Source: an uncultured beta proteobacterium (lineage in GTDB: Bacteria; Pseudomonadota; Gammaproteobacteria; Burkholderiales; Burkholderiaceae_C). From it: 49,518 nt of DNA. Of the stretch, positions 37,324-48,198 are shown in pieces. The translations under genes were made by a program, and so were the position numbers. Where the stretch lies: positions 1 to 49,518 of the forward strand of contig CAIRBF010000444.1 of assembly GCA_903876715.1 (NCBI GenBank), given 5' to 3'. Numbering within the stretch: the first letter of the stretch is position 1; the number at the start of each line of letters is the position of its first letter. The notes under the pieces were generated by a model, which did no database searches, was not told where the DNA came from, and saw only the letters and a program-made list of their open reading frames with translations.

Positions 37324-37365
37324 GGTGCCGGAAACGGACCGCCCCGGCCGGCCGGGCCGCCGGGC

Positions 37366-37384
37366 CGTTTCGTCACCGGAAACG
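37366..37384. promoter_or_regulatory. Candidate IclR site 3, CGTTTC-N7-GAAACG
   Basis: Perfect inverted repeat CGTTTC-GTCACCG-GAAACG in the 129-base gap between the IclR gene and M81 copy 3, 69 bases before the latter's start codon. Same spacer length and core as sites 1 and 2. Confidence 0.6.
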
Positions 37385-37452
37385 ATGGGGCTGCCCCTGG
37401 TGCGGCGTGCCCGCCACAATCGTGCGCACTTCAGCAACGGCATGACCGCATC

Positions 37453-38940
37453 ATGATCCGCATCGCCACCGCGGGCTTCCAGCACGAATCGAACGTCTTC
37501 TCCGCCGTGCCGGCCACGCTGGCGCAGTTCGAGCGGGCGGGCATCCTGCGCGGCGCGGCCATCCGCGCCGAGTACGAGGCCTCGCGCTCCTCGCTGGCGG
37601 GCTTCTGGGCCGTCGAGCGCGAGGACCCGGGCGTGCACATCGAGCCGCTGGTTTTCAGCCGCCTCACGCCCATGGGCGCCATCACGCCCGAGGCGCTGGA
37701 GTACCTGTTCGAGCGCATCCTCGACGCGCTGCGCGCCGGCGGTCCCTGGGATGGCGTGCTGCTGCCCCTGCACGGCGCCGCCGTGGGCCAGGCCTGCCAC
37801 GACGCCGACGGCGAACTGATCAAGCGCGTGCGCGCGCTCGTCGGCCCGCAGGTGCCGATCGGCGTGGCCCTGGACATGCACGCCAACGTGTCGCCGCGCA
37901 TGGTGATGAATGCGGACATCACCACCGTCTACCAGACCAACCCCCACATCGACGCCTTCGAACAGGCGCAGGCCTGTGCCCGGCTGCTGGTGCGCCAGAT
38001 CCGCGGCGAGGTCCGGCCCTGCAGCGCGCTGGCGACGCCGCCGCTGGTCGTCAACATCCTGTGCCAGGGCACGCAGGACGAGCCGATGGCCACGTTGCTG
38101 CGGCGCGCCGACGAACACCGTCGCCGGCCCGGCGTGCTGACGCTGAGCGTGGTCGAAGGCTACCCCTACGCCGACGTCGCCGAGATGGGCATGTCCTTCA
38201 TCGCCATCACCGACGGGCAGCCGGCGCTGGCGCGCGAGATCGCCGACGACCTGGCCGCCACCGCCTGGTCGCTGCGCGAGGCACTGAACCAGGGTGGCAC
38301 GCCGATGGACGAGGCGCTGCGCCGGGCCCTGGCCGCCCCGCGCGGGCCGGTGGTGCTGTTCGATGTCGGCGACAACGTCGGCGGCGGCAGCCCCGGCGAC
38401 AGCACGCACCTGCTGCACCGCGCGCGCGAGTTCGGCGCGCGCTCGGTGCTTCAGTCCTTGTGCGACGCGCAGGCGGTGCGCGAATGCGTCGCGGCCGGCG
38501 TGGGCGCGCGCATGGAGTTCGCCGTCGGTGGCAAGAGCGACGACCGCCACGGCCGGCCCCTGCCGGTGCGGGCGCAGGTGCTGGCGCTGTCGGACGGCCG
38601 CTACGAGGATCCCGGCCCGACGCACGGCGGCTTCCGGCATTTCGACGACGGCCCGAGCGCGGCCCTGCGTACCGACGAGGGCTGGACCCTGGTGCTGACC
38701 TCGCGCGGCGGCGGCACACAGAGCCTGCAGCAGTTCCGTCACCTCGGTGTGGAGCCGACCGACCACCACATCCTCATCGCCAAGGGCGTGCATTCGCCCC
38801 GGCCGACCGTGGAGCCGGTGGCGGCGCAGATGATCTGGGTCGCCACGCCCGGCGTGACGAGCGCCGACCTGGGCACCTTCGACTACGCGCACCGGCGGCG
38901 GCCGATGTACCCCCTCGAGCCGGGTGCGGTCTGGGGCTGA
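37453..38940 (+). CDS. M81-family (MlrC-like) metallopeptidase, copy 3
   Basis: A 495-residue MlrC-family protein closely matching copy 1 along its whole length: IATAGFQHESNVFSAVPATL, GVALDMHANVSPRMV, TVYQTNPHID, DVGDNVGGGSPGDST and IAKGVHSPRPTVEPVAAQM. Cytoplasmic, no signal peptide. It lies downstream of the IclR gene and a candidate operator. The following transporter operon begins 537 bases later, so it may be transcribed separately. Close similarity of copies 1 and 3 suggests duplication with the transporter modules. Confidence 0.9.
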   Translation: MIRIATAGFQHESNVFSAVPATLAQFERAGILRGAAIRAEYEASRSSLAGFWAVEREDPGVHIEPLVFSRLTPMGAITPEALEYLFERILDALRAGGPWDGVLLPLHGAAVGQACHDADGELIKRVRALVGPQVPIGVALDMHANVSPRMVMNADITTVYQTNPHIDAFEQAQACARLLVRQIRGEVRPCSALATPPLVVNILCQGTQDEPMATLLRRADEHRRRPGVLTLSVVEGYPYADVAEMGMSFIAITDGQPALAREIADDLAATAWSLREALNQGGTPMDEALRRALAAPRGPVVLFDVGDNVGGGSPGDSTHLLHRAREFGARSVLQSLCDAQAVRECVAAGVGARMEFAVGGKSDDRHGRPLPVRAQVLALSDGRYEDPGPTHGGFRHFDDGPSAALRTDEGWTLVLTSRGGGTQSLQQFRHLGVEPTDHHILIAKGVHSPRPTVEPVAAQMIWVATPGVTSADLGTFDYAHRRRPMYPLEPGAVWG

Positions 38941-39239
38941 GAGTTTCCACCGTCGCTCTCGCCGGGGGGCCGTCCCGGGGGTATCGCAGCGCGCGGCGAC
39001 GGCAGCTGCAGCGTCCCCGTTCCCAGTCCGATGCCTGTGGCCTGAATGCACGGTTGAGCGACCTCGCAATTGTTCGGGGCAACGCCGGTCACAACCCGGC
39101 GCCAGCTCCTTGGCAAGAACTTGACGCCGATTTGGGATTGTGGGCCAATGAGTTGGTTAAAGCAGCACCTCTCAAATTGAACGAATCTGGTCTCGTGGAA
39201 GTGGAAGCTCGATCGCCGGCCTCACGCCCCTCATATGAA
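38941..39239. other. Non-coding, locally AT-richer stretch
   Basis: About 300 bases after M81 copy 3 with no gene I can support. From about 39060 the sequence is clearly less GC-rich than its neighbours, including TTGGTTAAAG and TCAAATTGAACG, and could hold a promoter for the downstream transporter or be foreign DNA. Confidence 0.45.
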
Positions 39240-39460
39240 GGCGTCGGCAAGACAGACGAACTGCGTTTTCTGCGCCAGCGGGCCGATGCCATCCATGTAC
39301 CCAGGCTGCGTCCTGGAACCCAGTTGCCGCGGAGCGAGCGGTGTGTCGCACCTTTGGCGTCTCGCCAGGAACGGCTCGCAAGGTGCTGAGCCGTCTCCTC
39401 GCGGAGCAGACAGGCCGTTTCCAGCCAGCCGCCACTCTCGGATCGAATCACCACTCACCA
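39240..39460 (+). pseudogene. Degenerate GntR-type HTH remnant
   Basis: Two frames together resemble a GntR winged helix: RLRPGTQLPRSER in one frame, followed in another by VCRTFGVSPGTARKVLSRLL. Intact GntR proteins read LRPGTQLPSERELA-x-x-FGVSRGTVRKVLxRL. A frame change near 39340 and the absence of an effector domain mean it cannot be a working regulator. It ends just before the binding protein of system 3, where a local regulator would be expected. The assignment rests on motif resemblance only. Confidence 0.42.
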
Positions 39461-39477
39461 TGACAGGAGTACGAAGC

Positions 39478-41056
39478 ATGAAGAAGAGTTTGATCGCGTT
39501 GGGCATGGCCGCCGCCCTTGCGCTGGGCACGGCCGGAATCCAGGCCAAGCCCTTCACCTGGGCCGCCTCGGCCGACTTGTTGTCGCTCGATCCGTACTCG
39601 ACCAACAACACGTTCACGAATTCGTTCATGAACAACATCTACGAGGCGATGGTGCGCTTCAACGAGGCGATGGAGATCGAGCCTGCGCTGGCCGAGTCCT
39701 GGCAGAACACGAGCCCGACGGTCTGGCGTTTCAAGCTCCGGCGCAACGTGAAGTTCCACAACGGAGAGAACTTCACTGCGGATGACGTGGTGTTCAGCTG
39801 GCAGCGGATCCAGACTCCCGGCTCGCTGTCCCGCCTCAACCTGGGCAACGTCAAAGACGTCCGAAAGGTCGATGCCTTCACCGTGGATGTCGAGACGAAG
39901 GGTGTGTTCCCTCTCCTGCTCAACGAGTTGCTGAACCTGACGGTGATGAGCAAGGCCTGGTCGGAGGCGAACAACGCGCGCGAGGCCAGTGACCTCCAGC
40001 AGAAGCGCGAAAACTTCGCCAACCGCAACACCAACGGGACGGGCCCGTTCAAGCTGAAGTCGCGCGAGGTCGATGTCAAGACCGTCTTGGTGCCGCACGC
40101 AGGCTGGTGGGACAAACCCAAGCACAACCTGACCGAGGTGACTTTTGCCCCGATCGGGTCCGATGCCACCAGGACCTCGTCCTTGCTCTCGGGCGCGATC
40201 GACGCCACCGTCAACGTGCCGCTGCAGGATGTCGCCCGGATCAACAGTTCAGGCAATTTCACGGTGGTGCAGGGCCCCGAACTGCGCACGATCTTTCTCG
40301 GCATGGACCAGTTCCGCGACGAACTGCTGTACTCGGACGTGAAGGGCAAGAATCCCTTCAAGGACGTCCGTGTGCGCCGCGCGATGTACCAGGCGATCGA
40401 CATCGAAGGCCTGAAGCGTTCCGTGATGCGCGGTGTTTCCTGGCCTGCCGGGGATGGTGCTCTCGCCGCAGCTCAACGGCGCGCCCAAGGCACTGCACGC
40501 ACGGCACCTGGCCTATGACCCCGAGGCGGCCAGGAGGCTGCTTGCCGAAGCCGGCTATCCGAACGGTTTCTCGGTGGGTCTGCAGTGCACCAACAACCGT
40601 TACGTCTATGACGAGCAGATCTGCCTGGCGCTGGTCCCCATGCTCGGTCGGGTCGGCATCAAGATCACGCCACAGCTCGAGCCGATCGCCAAGATGAGTG
40701 TGCGCTGGAACACCCAGGATGCGTCCTTTTACATGATCGGTCACGCCGGTCTGCCGATGGCCGACTCGTTCGCCCTGCTGTCCGACGTTGCGGCGACGCG
40801 CACCAAGACGGCGGGCGGCCTGAACATCGGCGGTTACTCGAACCCGGCCTTCGACGCCTTGCTGCCGAAGATCGCTTCCGAGCTCGACATGACCAAGCGC
40901 AACGCATTGATGGCCGAGGCCACCTCGATCATCCGCAACGACGTGGCCTACATCCCGCTGCATCAGCAACCCATCACCTGGGCAGCGCGCAAGGGTGCCG
41001 ACCTGAAGCAGGCCCCCGACAACCAGCTGCGGCTGTGGTTGGTGACGGCGCCTTGA
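39478..41056 (+). pseudogene. Peptide-type ABC binding protein (system 3), frameshifted
   Basis: Starts at ATG 39478 after AGGAG with a Sec signal peptide (KKSLIALGMAAALALGTAG, ending near IQA). It follows the SBP_bac_5 pattern: IYEAMVRFNEAMEIEPALAE, FKLRRNVKFHNGENFTADDV, GTGPFKL and VRRAMYQAIDIEGLKRSVMR. At the G run 40450-40453 the frame is lost: GVSWPAG should continue MVLSPQLNGAPKAL, which is found one base over and runs to the stop at 41056. One extra G explains it. The two halves together give about 525 residues, the normal length. Either a real mutation or a sequencing error; everything else in the operon is intact, which makes error or a very recent event likely. Confidence 0.88.
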
Positions 41057-41205
41057 GTCGTCAGCGCGCCCACTCAGCGATGCCTCTTCCGAATGCCCGC
41101 CAGGTGGGCGCTGCAATCTGGCGGCGCCCTCCCGGCCGGTGTCGCGGTGGCGGCAATCGGTCGACCTGACCCCGGAAACACCCGTCCCACGAGGAGCGAG
41201 CCACG

Positions 41206-42171
41206 ATGCTGCGCTTTCTGTCCGTCCGCCTGTGGAACGGCCTGCTCGTCATGGTGGGCGTTTCCTTCGTCTCCTTTCTGCTGTTCAACTACATCGGCGA
41301 CCCGGTCAACAACCTCGTCGGCGAGACGGCGACGATCGAGCAGAAGCAGCAGATGCGCAGTGCGCTCGGGCTGGATCAACCCATGCTCGTGCGGTTCGGA
41401 AAGTTCGTGTGGCTGGCTGCACAGGGCGAGTTCGGCATCTCCTACAGGAACCTCGAACCCGTCGGGCGGGTGCTCCTGGGGCGGGTGCCCGCGACGCTGG
41501 AGCTGAGCCTGTGCGCGGCAGTCCTCGCGCTCGGCGTGGGCATCCCGATGGGCGTCTACGCCGGAATTCGCCGCAACGCGCTGCCGGCGCAGATCATCCA
41601 GGTGATTTCGCTGGTCGGCGTTTCGATCCCCTCCTTCCTGACCGGCATCATCCTGATCCTGTTCTTCTCCGTCGAGTTGCAATGGCTGCCCGCCTTCGGG
41701 CGGGGCGACGTGGTGAGCCTGGGCGCCTGGAGCACCGGATTGCTGACCGCCAGCGGCTGGAAGTCCCTGATCATGCCCGCGATCACGCTGGCGCTGTTCC
41801 AGCTCACGCTGTTCATGCGCCTTGTACGCTCCGAGATGCTCGAGGTGCTGCGTACCGACTACATCAAGTTCGCCCGCGCGCGCGGCATCCGTGACCGCTC
41901 GATCCACTTCCGCCACGCGCTCAAGAACACGCTCATCCCGGTCATCACCGTGGCGGGGCTTCAACTGGGCGCGCTCATCGCGTTCTCCATCATCACCGAG
42001 ACGGTGTTCCAGTGGCCTGGGCTGGGGCTGCTGATCGTTCAGTCGATCACTTTCAGCGACATCCCGGTGATCTCCGCCTACTTGATGCTGATCGCGCTCC
42101 TGTTCGTCACCATCAACGCCATCGTGGACGTCCTGTACTTCCTGGTCGATCCCCGGGTGCGCATCCAATGA
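41206..42171 (+). CDS. ABC transporter permease, DppB-type (system 3)
   Basis: A 321-residue permease. First helix NGLLVMVGVSFVSFLLFNYI, then GDPVNNLVGETATIEQKQQM. The EAA loop is KFARARGIRDRSIHFRHALK, followed by NTLIPVITVAGLQLGAL. Ends FLVDPRVRIQ and overlaps the next start as ATGA. A 149-base gap separates it from the binding protein; that gap shows no gene. Confidence 0.92.
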   Translation: MLRFLSVRLWNGLLVMVGVSFVSFLLFNYIGDPVNNLVGETATIEQKQQMRSALGLDQPMLVRFGKFVWLAAQGEFGISYRNLEPVGRVLLGRVPATLELSLCAAVLALGVGIPMGVYAGIRRNALPAQIIQVISLVGVSIPSFLTGIILILFFSVELQWLPAFGRGDVVSLGAWSTGLLTASGWKSLIMPAITLALFQLTLFMRLVRSEMLEVLRTDYIKFARARGIRDRSIHFRHALKNTLIPVITVAGLQLGALIAFSIITETVFQWPGLGLLIVQSITFSDIPVISAYLMLIALLFVTINAIVDVLYFLVDPRVRIQ

Positions 42172-43121
42172 GTCCGTCGAACCCATCGACTCCCGAGCCT
42201 GCGCTCCCGGCCTCTGCCTGGGAGCGTCTGCGTGACAGCGATTTCATGTACAGCTTCCGACGCACGCCCACGGCGCTGGTGTCGGCCTTGGTCCTCTTGC
42301 TGTTCGTGCTGATCGCCGTGCTCGCGCCGTGGATCGCGCCGCAGAACCCCTTCGACCCGATGGCGATCGACTTGATGGACGCGCGCCTTCCACCGGCTTG
42401 GATCGAAGGCGGGAACCTGCGCTACCTGCTGGGAACCGACGGGCAGGGACGTGACCTGCTGTCCCTGCTGATGCACGGCCTGCGGATCTCCCTGCTGGTG
42501 AGCTTCTGCGCAACCCTGTTCGCGCTGGGCGTCGGGGTCACGCTCGGGCTGCTCAGCGGCTATGTCGGGGGACGGCTCGACAACCTGGTGATGCGTCTGG
42601 CCGACATGCAACTGAGCTTCCCGACGATCCTGGTGGCACTCCTGATCGACGGGCTCTCGCGCGCCGCGCTCCCGCGCGAATTGCACGCGAAGCTGGCCTT
42701 GCTCGTCGTGATCTTTGCCATCGGCATATCGACGTGGGTGCAGTACGCGCGCACGGTCCGGGGGGCAACCCTGGTCGAGAGGTCGAAAGACTATGTTCAT
42801 GCGGCCAGACTGATCGGCATGGGGCCTCTGCGCATCCTGTTCCGCCATGTCCTGCCCAACGTCCTGGGCCCTGTCCTGGTCATCGCAACGTTGGCGCTCG
42901 GCCTGGCGATCCTCACCGAGGCCACGCTGAGCTTCCTGGGACTCGGGGTGCCCCCTACCTCACCTTCGCTCGGCACCTTGATCCGCATAGGCAACGAGGT
43001 GCTGTTTTCCGGGGAGTGGTGGGTGACGCTCATGCCCGGCCTGTGTCTGGTGGTGCTGGTGCTGGCGATCAACCTGCTGGGAGATTGGCTGCGCGATGTC
43101 CTCAACCCGAGGTTGAAGTGA
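42168..43121 (+). CDS. ABC transporter permease, DppC-type (system 3)
   Basis: A 317-residue permease starting at ATG 42168 (MSPSNPSTPEP). After the first helix comes a longer periplasmic loop (LMDARLPPAWIEGGNLRYLL), then GTDGQGRDLLSLLMHGLRIS, the EAA loop YVHAARLIGMGPLRILFRHV and FLGLGVPPTSPSLGTLI. The longer loop resembles DppC subunits of non-dipeptide substrates. GTGA coupling to the ATPase gene follows. Confidence 0.92.
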   Translation: MSPSNPSTPEPALPASAWERLRDSDFMYSFRRTPTALVSALVLLLFVLIAVLAPWIAPQNPFDPMAIDLMDARLPPAWIEGGNLRYLLGTDGQGRDLLSLLMHGLRISLLVSFCATLFALGVGVTLGLLSGYVGGRLDNLVMRLADMQLSFPTILVALLIDGLSRAALPRELHAKLALLVVIFAIGISTWVQYARTVRGATLVERSKDYVHAARLIGMGPLRILFRHVLPNVLGPVLVIATLALGLAILTEATLSFLGLGVPPTSPSLGTLIRIGNEVLFSGEWWVTLMPGLCLVVLVLAINLLGDWLRDVLNPRLK

Positions 43122-44094
43122 GCAAGGTGTCATCCCCCCTGCTGCGCGTCCAGGGCCTGCGGGTCGAGATCCCGACGCGGCGCGGCGTGCTGCTTGCGCT
43201 GGACGGCGTGGACTTCGACATCGCGCCCGGCGAGGTCCTGGGCATGGTGGGCGAGTCTGGCGCCGGCAAGTCGCTGACGGGCATGGCGGTCCTGGGTTTG
43301 CTCGACGCGCCGGGGCGCATCGCGGGCGGAGAGGTCTGGTTGAGCGGCCGCCGCATCGACGACCTTCCTGCTCGTGAGATGCGCAAGATCCGCGGAAAGG
43401 AGATTGGCGCCATCTTCCAGGATCCGCTGATGAGCCTGAACCCCGTGCTGCGCATCGGCGAGCAGATCGTCGAGACCATCCGGACTCACCTGGCGGTCGG
43501 CCCGGAGGAGGCGCGTGAGCGTGCGCTGGGCTTGATGCGTGCGGTCGGCATCCCCTCACCCGAGGTGCGATTCGACGCCTATCCGCACCAGTTCTCCGGG
43601 GGCATGCGCCAGCGGATCGTGATCGCGCTGGCGCTGTGCGCAGAGCCGAGCTTGGTCGTCGCCGACGAGCCGACCACGGCTCTGGATGTCTCCATCCAGG
43701 CGCAGGTCCTGCAACTGCTGCGCCAACTCTGCCGCGAGCATGGCACCGCCATGCTGCTGGTCACACACGACATGGGCGTGATCGCGGAGACCGCCGACCG
43801 CGTCGCCGTGATGTACGCAGGGCGCATCGTCGAGATCGGTGCTGTCGACGACGTCATCCGCGCGCCGGTGCATCCCTACACGCGCGGCCTGATGGGCGCT
43901 ATTCCCTCGCTCGGTCCGGTACGCGGACCCCTGGCCCAGATCGACGGCTCGATGCCGCGCTTGAACGCCAGGCCCGAGGGGTGTGCCTTTCACCCGAGAT
44001 GTTCCCAGGCCGTCGAACGCTGCCGATCCGAAAGCCCAGCCTTGATCCATGGACTCGGCCGGAAGGTGGCGTGCTGGCTGTCGCAGGAGGGTTC

Positions 44095-44098
<4 letters not shown>
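43118..44098 (+). CDS. ABC transporter ATPase, DppD-type (system 3)
   Basis: A 326-residue ATPase starting at GTG 43118, overlapping the permease stop. Walker A is GESGAGKS (45-52), signature FSGGMRQR, Walker B LVVADEP, switch LVTHDMG, and the full cysteine tail GCAFHPRCSQAVERC. Normal length for the group, unlike the short homologue of system 1. Confidence 0.92.
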
Positions 44099-45087
<989 letters not shown>

Positions 45088-45209
45088 CTTGAACGCGCTG
45101 CCCGGACTGAACATCCCATCCCTGGCGACCACTGTGCGTGCGCAGGCCTGGCGCACGCAGGCCCCCGACCCGCGTCGTGCCGGGGTCGCATCGAATCCTG
45201 GAGGAACAC

Positions 45210-46697
45210 ATGGCGACGATCGAGGACATTGACCTGTTGATCGAGCGCGGAACGGTGATCACCGTCGACGCCGAGCGACGCATCATCGAGGACGGAGCGA
45301 TCGCCGTGCACGACAAGCGCATCGTCGCGGTTGGCACGACGGCCGAACTGCGCTCACGCTACCGGGCCAGGCGTACGCTGGACGCGCATCGCAAGGCGGT
45401 ATTGCCGGGTCTGGTCGATGCGCACGCACACGCCGGGCACGGCTTGCTCAAGACCATGGGCGCCGGCGACACGGCAGCCTGGACCGAGGCCTGCCGCGTT
45501 GTCTACACGGTGGCGTCGGACGAGGAGTTCTGGCATGCCGAGGCACGCCTGGCGGCGCTGGAGCGCCTGCGCTGCGGCACGACCACCGGCGTATGCCTGT
45601 TCGGCGGGGGCGACGACATCATGCGTGTCGATGATCCCTGCTACGCAGCACGCCACAGCGATGCGATCGAGCAGGCTGGCACGCGCTCCATGCTGGCGGT
45701 CGGGCCGGCGCAGCCCCCCGCCCCCCGCACCTATGCTCACTGGGATGCAGACAGGCGCACCGACCATGCCGTCTCCTTCGAACAGATGCTGGAGACCTGC
45801 ACGGAGATCGTGCGCACCCAGCATGGTCGCGGTGACGGCCGTGTCAACATCTGCGTGACGCTGCCGGTTTATCGGCCCGAGTACGCCCCCGAGCAGAGGG
45901 AACAGGCGGCATTGTTCCGGCGCTTTGCGCGCGACTACGGCGATCTGGCGCGCCGCCATGATCTGGCCTTCACGCAGGACGGGCACCGTGGCGGCACGTT
46001 GAAGCTGGCGCAGGAGGAGCTGGGGCTGCTCGGCCCGCGCTCTTTCATGTCCCACTCCATCGACCTGCGACAGGAGGATGTCCGAGCCTGCCTCGACACG
46101 GGCACGAGCATCGTGCACAACCCGAGTGCCATCATGTCGATCCGCGGCCGCTGCCCCGCCCCCGAGCTGATCGAGGCCGGCGTCAACGTCGCGCTGGGCT
46201 CGGATGGCATCGCGCCCGATCGCAGCTACGACATGTTCCGCCACATGTGGCAGGCGATGCACTACCACCGGCGGCACTTCCGCGACGCGCTGGTGCTCCC
46301 CCATGGCAAGGTGCTCGAGATGGCGACCATCGATGGAGCGCGCGCGCTGGGCCTGGCCGACGAGATCGGCTCGCTGGAAGTCGGCAAGCGCGCCGATATC
46401 ATCCTCGTCGACCTGTTCAAGCCGCACCTGATGCCGCTGAACATGCCCTTGTACCGCGTCACCTGCTTCGCCACCGGCGCTGATGTCTGCACGACCATCG
46501 TCGACGGCCGGGTGCTGATGGAGGACGGCAAGGTGCTCACGCTGGACGAGGCCGAGGTGATGGAGGCGGCGCAGGCGGCCACCGAGCGCATGCTCGATCG
46601 CGCCGGGCTGCGCGATCTGCTGCGCACGCCGGACAGCGCCTGGCGCGGTGCCCACTACGCTGGCCGGCTTCCCGTGCCCCCGGCAGCGGCGGCATGA
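45210..46697 (+). CDS. Amidohydrolase, TrzA/AtzA/8-oxoguanine-deaminase type
   Basis: A 495-residue metal-dependent hydrolase with the composite domain and barrel of the cytosine-deaminase-like branch. Metal residues: H72 and H74 in LPGLVDAHAHAGHGLLKTMG, a histidine in FTQDGHRGGT, one in FMSHSIDLRQED, and the aspartate in ALGSDGIAPDRSYDMFRHMW. C-terminal ALGLADEIGSLEVGKRADII is standard. Family members deaminate or dechlorinate purine, pyrimidine or triazine rings, or hydrolyse amides. ATG 45210 follows GGAGG. Adjacent to a transporter, so it probably acts on the imported compound in the cytoplasm. Confidence 0.88.
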   Translation: MATIEDIDLLIERGTVITVDAERRIIEDGAIAVHDKRIVAVGTTAELRSRYRARRTLDAHRKAVLPGLVDAHAHAGHGLLKTMGAGDTAAWTEACRVVYTVASDEEFWHAEARLAALERLRCGTTTGVCLFGGGDDIMRVDDPCYAARHSDAIEQAGTRSMLAVGPAQPPAPRTYAHWDADRRTDHAVSFEQMLETCTEIVRTQHGRGDGRVNICVTLPVYRPEYAPEQREQAALFRRFARDYGDLARRHDLAFTQDGHRGGTLKLAQEELGLLGPRSFMSHSIDLRQEDVRACLDTGTSIVHNPSAIMSIRGRCPAPELIEAGVNVALGSDGIAPDRSYDMFRHMWQAMHYHRRHFRDALVLPHGKVLEMATIDGARALGLADEIGSLEVGKRADIILVDLFKPHLMPLNMPLYRVTCFATGADVCTTIVDGRVLMEDGKVLTLDEAEVMEAAQAATERMLDRAGLRDLLRTPDSAWRGAHYAGRLPVPPAAAA

Positions 46698-46959
46698 GCG
46701 GGCTGCCGTCGAGGACGTCGAAACGGGACTCCCTGCGGCGGGCTGCGACGTGTGGGCAGGGGCAGCGGTGCTTCGCACGCTGACCAATCGGCAGTGCTGC
46801 AGCCGCTCGTCCCGGCGCAGCGCATGGCCTTGAATGGCCGCAGCACCGTGCCCTCCTTGCGTGGGTCGGTTCATACGGCGGTACGCGTCGCCGTGACCGC
46901 GCGTCATCCGGGGTGAATCCGGGCTGCAGGGAAGTCGGGCAGAACGAGGAGGTCAAGCC

Positions 46960-48198
46960 ATGAGTAGCAACAGCGGTGACGGCACACGGCAAGTGCTGCG
47001 CAATGTGCGCCCGATGGGCGGCGCGGCCTGCGACTTCGTCATCGACGGTGCCCGCATTGCCGAGCGTCTGCCCGCCGGCACGGCCGACGCCACCTTGCCG
47101 ACGCTCCTGGATGGTGCCGGCGCGCTGGCGCTGCCGCCGCTCGTGGAGGCTCACACGCACCTGGACAAGACCTTGTGGGGTCAGCCATGGCGGCCCAACA
47201 GCGCAGGACCGACACGCGCAGACCGCATCGCCAACGAGCAGCGCATCTTGCGCGATTTCCCGGTTCCGGTGACGCAACGGGCGGCGGCGCTGCTGGAGCA
47301 CTGCGCAGCACTGGGCTCCCTGCATGTGCGCAGCCATGTCGACGTGCAGCTCGAATGGGGTCTGCGCCATGTGCGTGAAATGCTGGCGCTGCGCGAGGCT
47401 TGGCGGGATCGGGTCTCGATCGAACTGGTGGCCTTTCCTCAGGGTGGCCTGCTGGTGCGGCCCGGCGTCGCCGAATTGATGGAAGAGGCGATGGCGCTGG
47501 GCTGCGACATCGTCGGCGGCATCGACCCGGCGGCTATCGATCGCGACCCGATTCGCCACCTGGAGACCGTGTTCGGCCTGGCCCGCGACCACGACCGTGG
47601 GGTGGACATCCATCTTCATGATCCCGGGGAACTCGGCCGCTGGCAGATCGAGCGCATCTGCGACTTCACCGAGTCGCATGCCCGCCAGGGCCGCGTGATG
47701 ATCAGCCACGCCTACTGCCTGGGAAGCTTCGCCCCGGCCGAGATCTGCGCGCTGGCCGATCGGCTGGCCGCGCTGGGCATCTCGATCATGAGCTGCGCTC
47801 CGCCGCACGTGAGCGTGCCGCCCCTGGGTCTGTTGCGGGCGTGGGGTGTGAACTGCTGCTCGGGATCGGATGGCATCCGCGATCTTTGGAGTCCGATGGG
47901 CAATGGCGACATGCTGGAGCGCGCGCGGCTGATCGCGATGCGTTTCGGATGGTCCCGCGACGAGGACCTGGCTGGCGCGCTGGACATCGTCACGCAGGGT
48001 GGCGCGCGGGCGCTCGGGATATCCGGCTACGGACTCGAGACCGGCTGCGCCGCCAGCTTCGTGCTGGTGTCGGCCGAGACGGTCGGCGAGGCGGTCGTAT
48101 CCCATCCCGTGCCGCGCGCCGTGATCGCCCATGGGAGAGTGCTCGTGCCGCGGCCGTCGTTCGGCAGCGCTGGCGCCTCGAGCCGGGCAGCATCGTGA
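46960..48198 (+). CDS. Cytosine-deaminase-like amidohydrolase
   Basis: A 412-residue CodA-type protein. Motifs: H65 and H67 in LVEAHTHLDKTLWG, VDIHLHDPGELGRWQ with the third metal histidine, VMISHAYCLGS, and the aspartate in NCCSGSDGIRDLWSPMGNGD. CodA-branch enzymes deaminate cytosine, creatinine, isoguanine or similar N-heterocycles. ATG 46960 follows GAGGAGG. The 262-base gap before it holds no gene. Its stop overlaps the next start by one base (TGATG). Confidence 0.88.
   Translation: MSSNSGDGTRQVLRNVRPMGGAACDFVIDGARIAERLPAGTADATLPTLLDGAGALALPPLVEAHTHLDKTLWGQPWRPNSAGPTRADRIANEQRILRDFPVPVTQRAAALLEHCAALGSLHVRSHVDVQLEWGLRHVREMLALREAWRDRVSIELVAFPQGGLLVRPGVAELMEEAMALGCDIVGGIDPAAIDRDPIRHLETVFGLARDHDRGVDIHLHDPGELGRWQIERICDFTESHARQGRVMISHAYCLGSFAPAEICALADRLAALGISIMSCAPPHVSVPPLGLLRAWGVNCCSGSDGIRDLWSPMGNGDMLERARLIAMRFGWSRDEDLAGALDIVTQGGARALGISGYGLETGCAASFVLVSAETVGEAVVSHPVPRAVIAHGRVLVPRPSFGSAGASSRAAS

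Noticed and set aside
38061-39389. Long rightward frame overlapping M81 copy 3
   Set aside because: It is a shifted reading of the M81 gene with arginine- and proline-rich translation; only its last part, with the GntR-like segment, is of interest.
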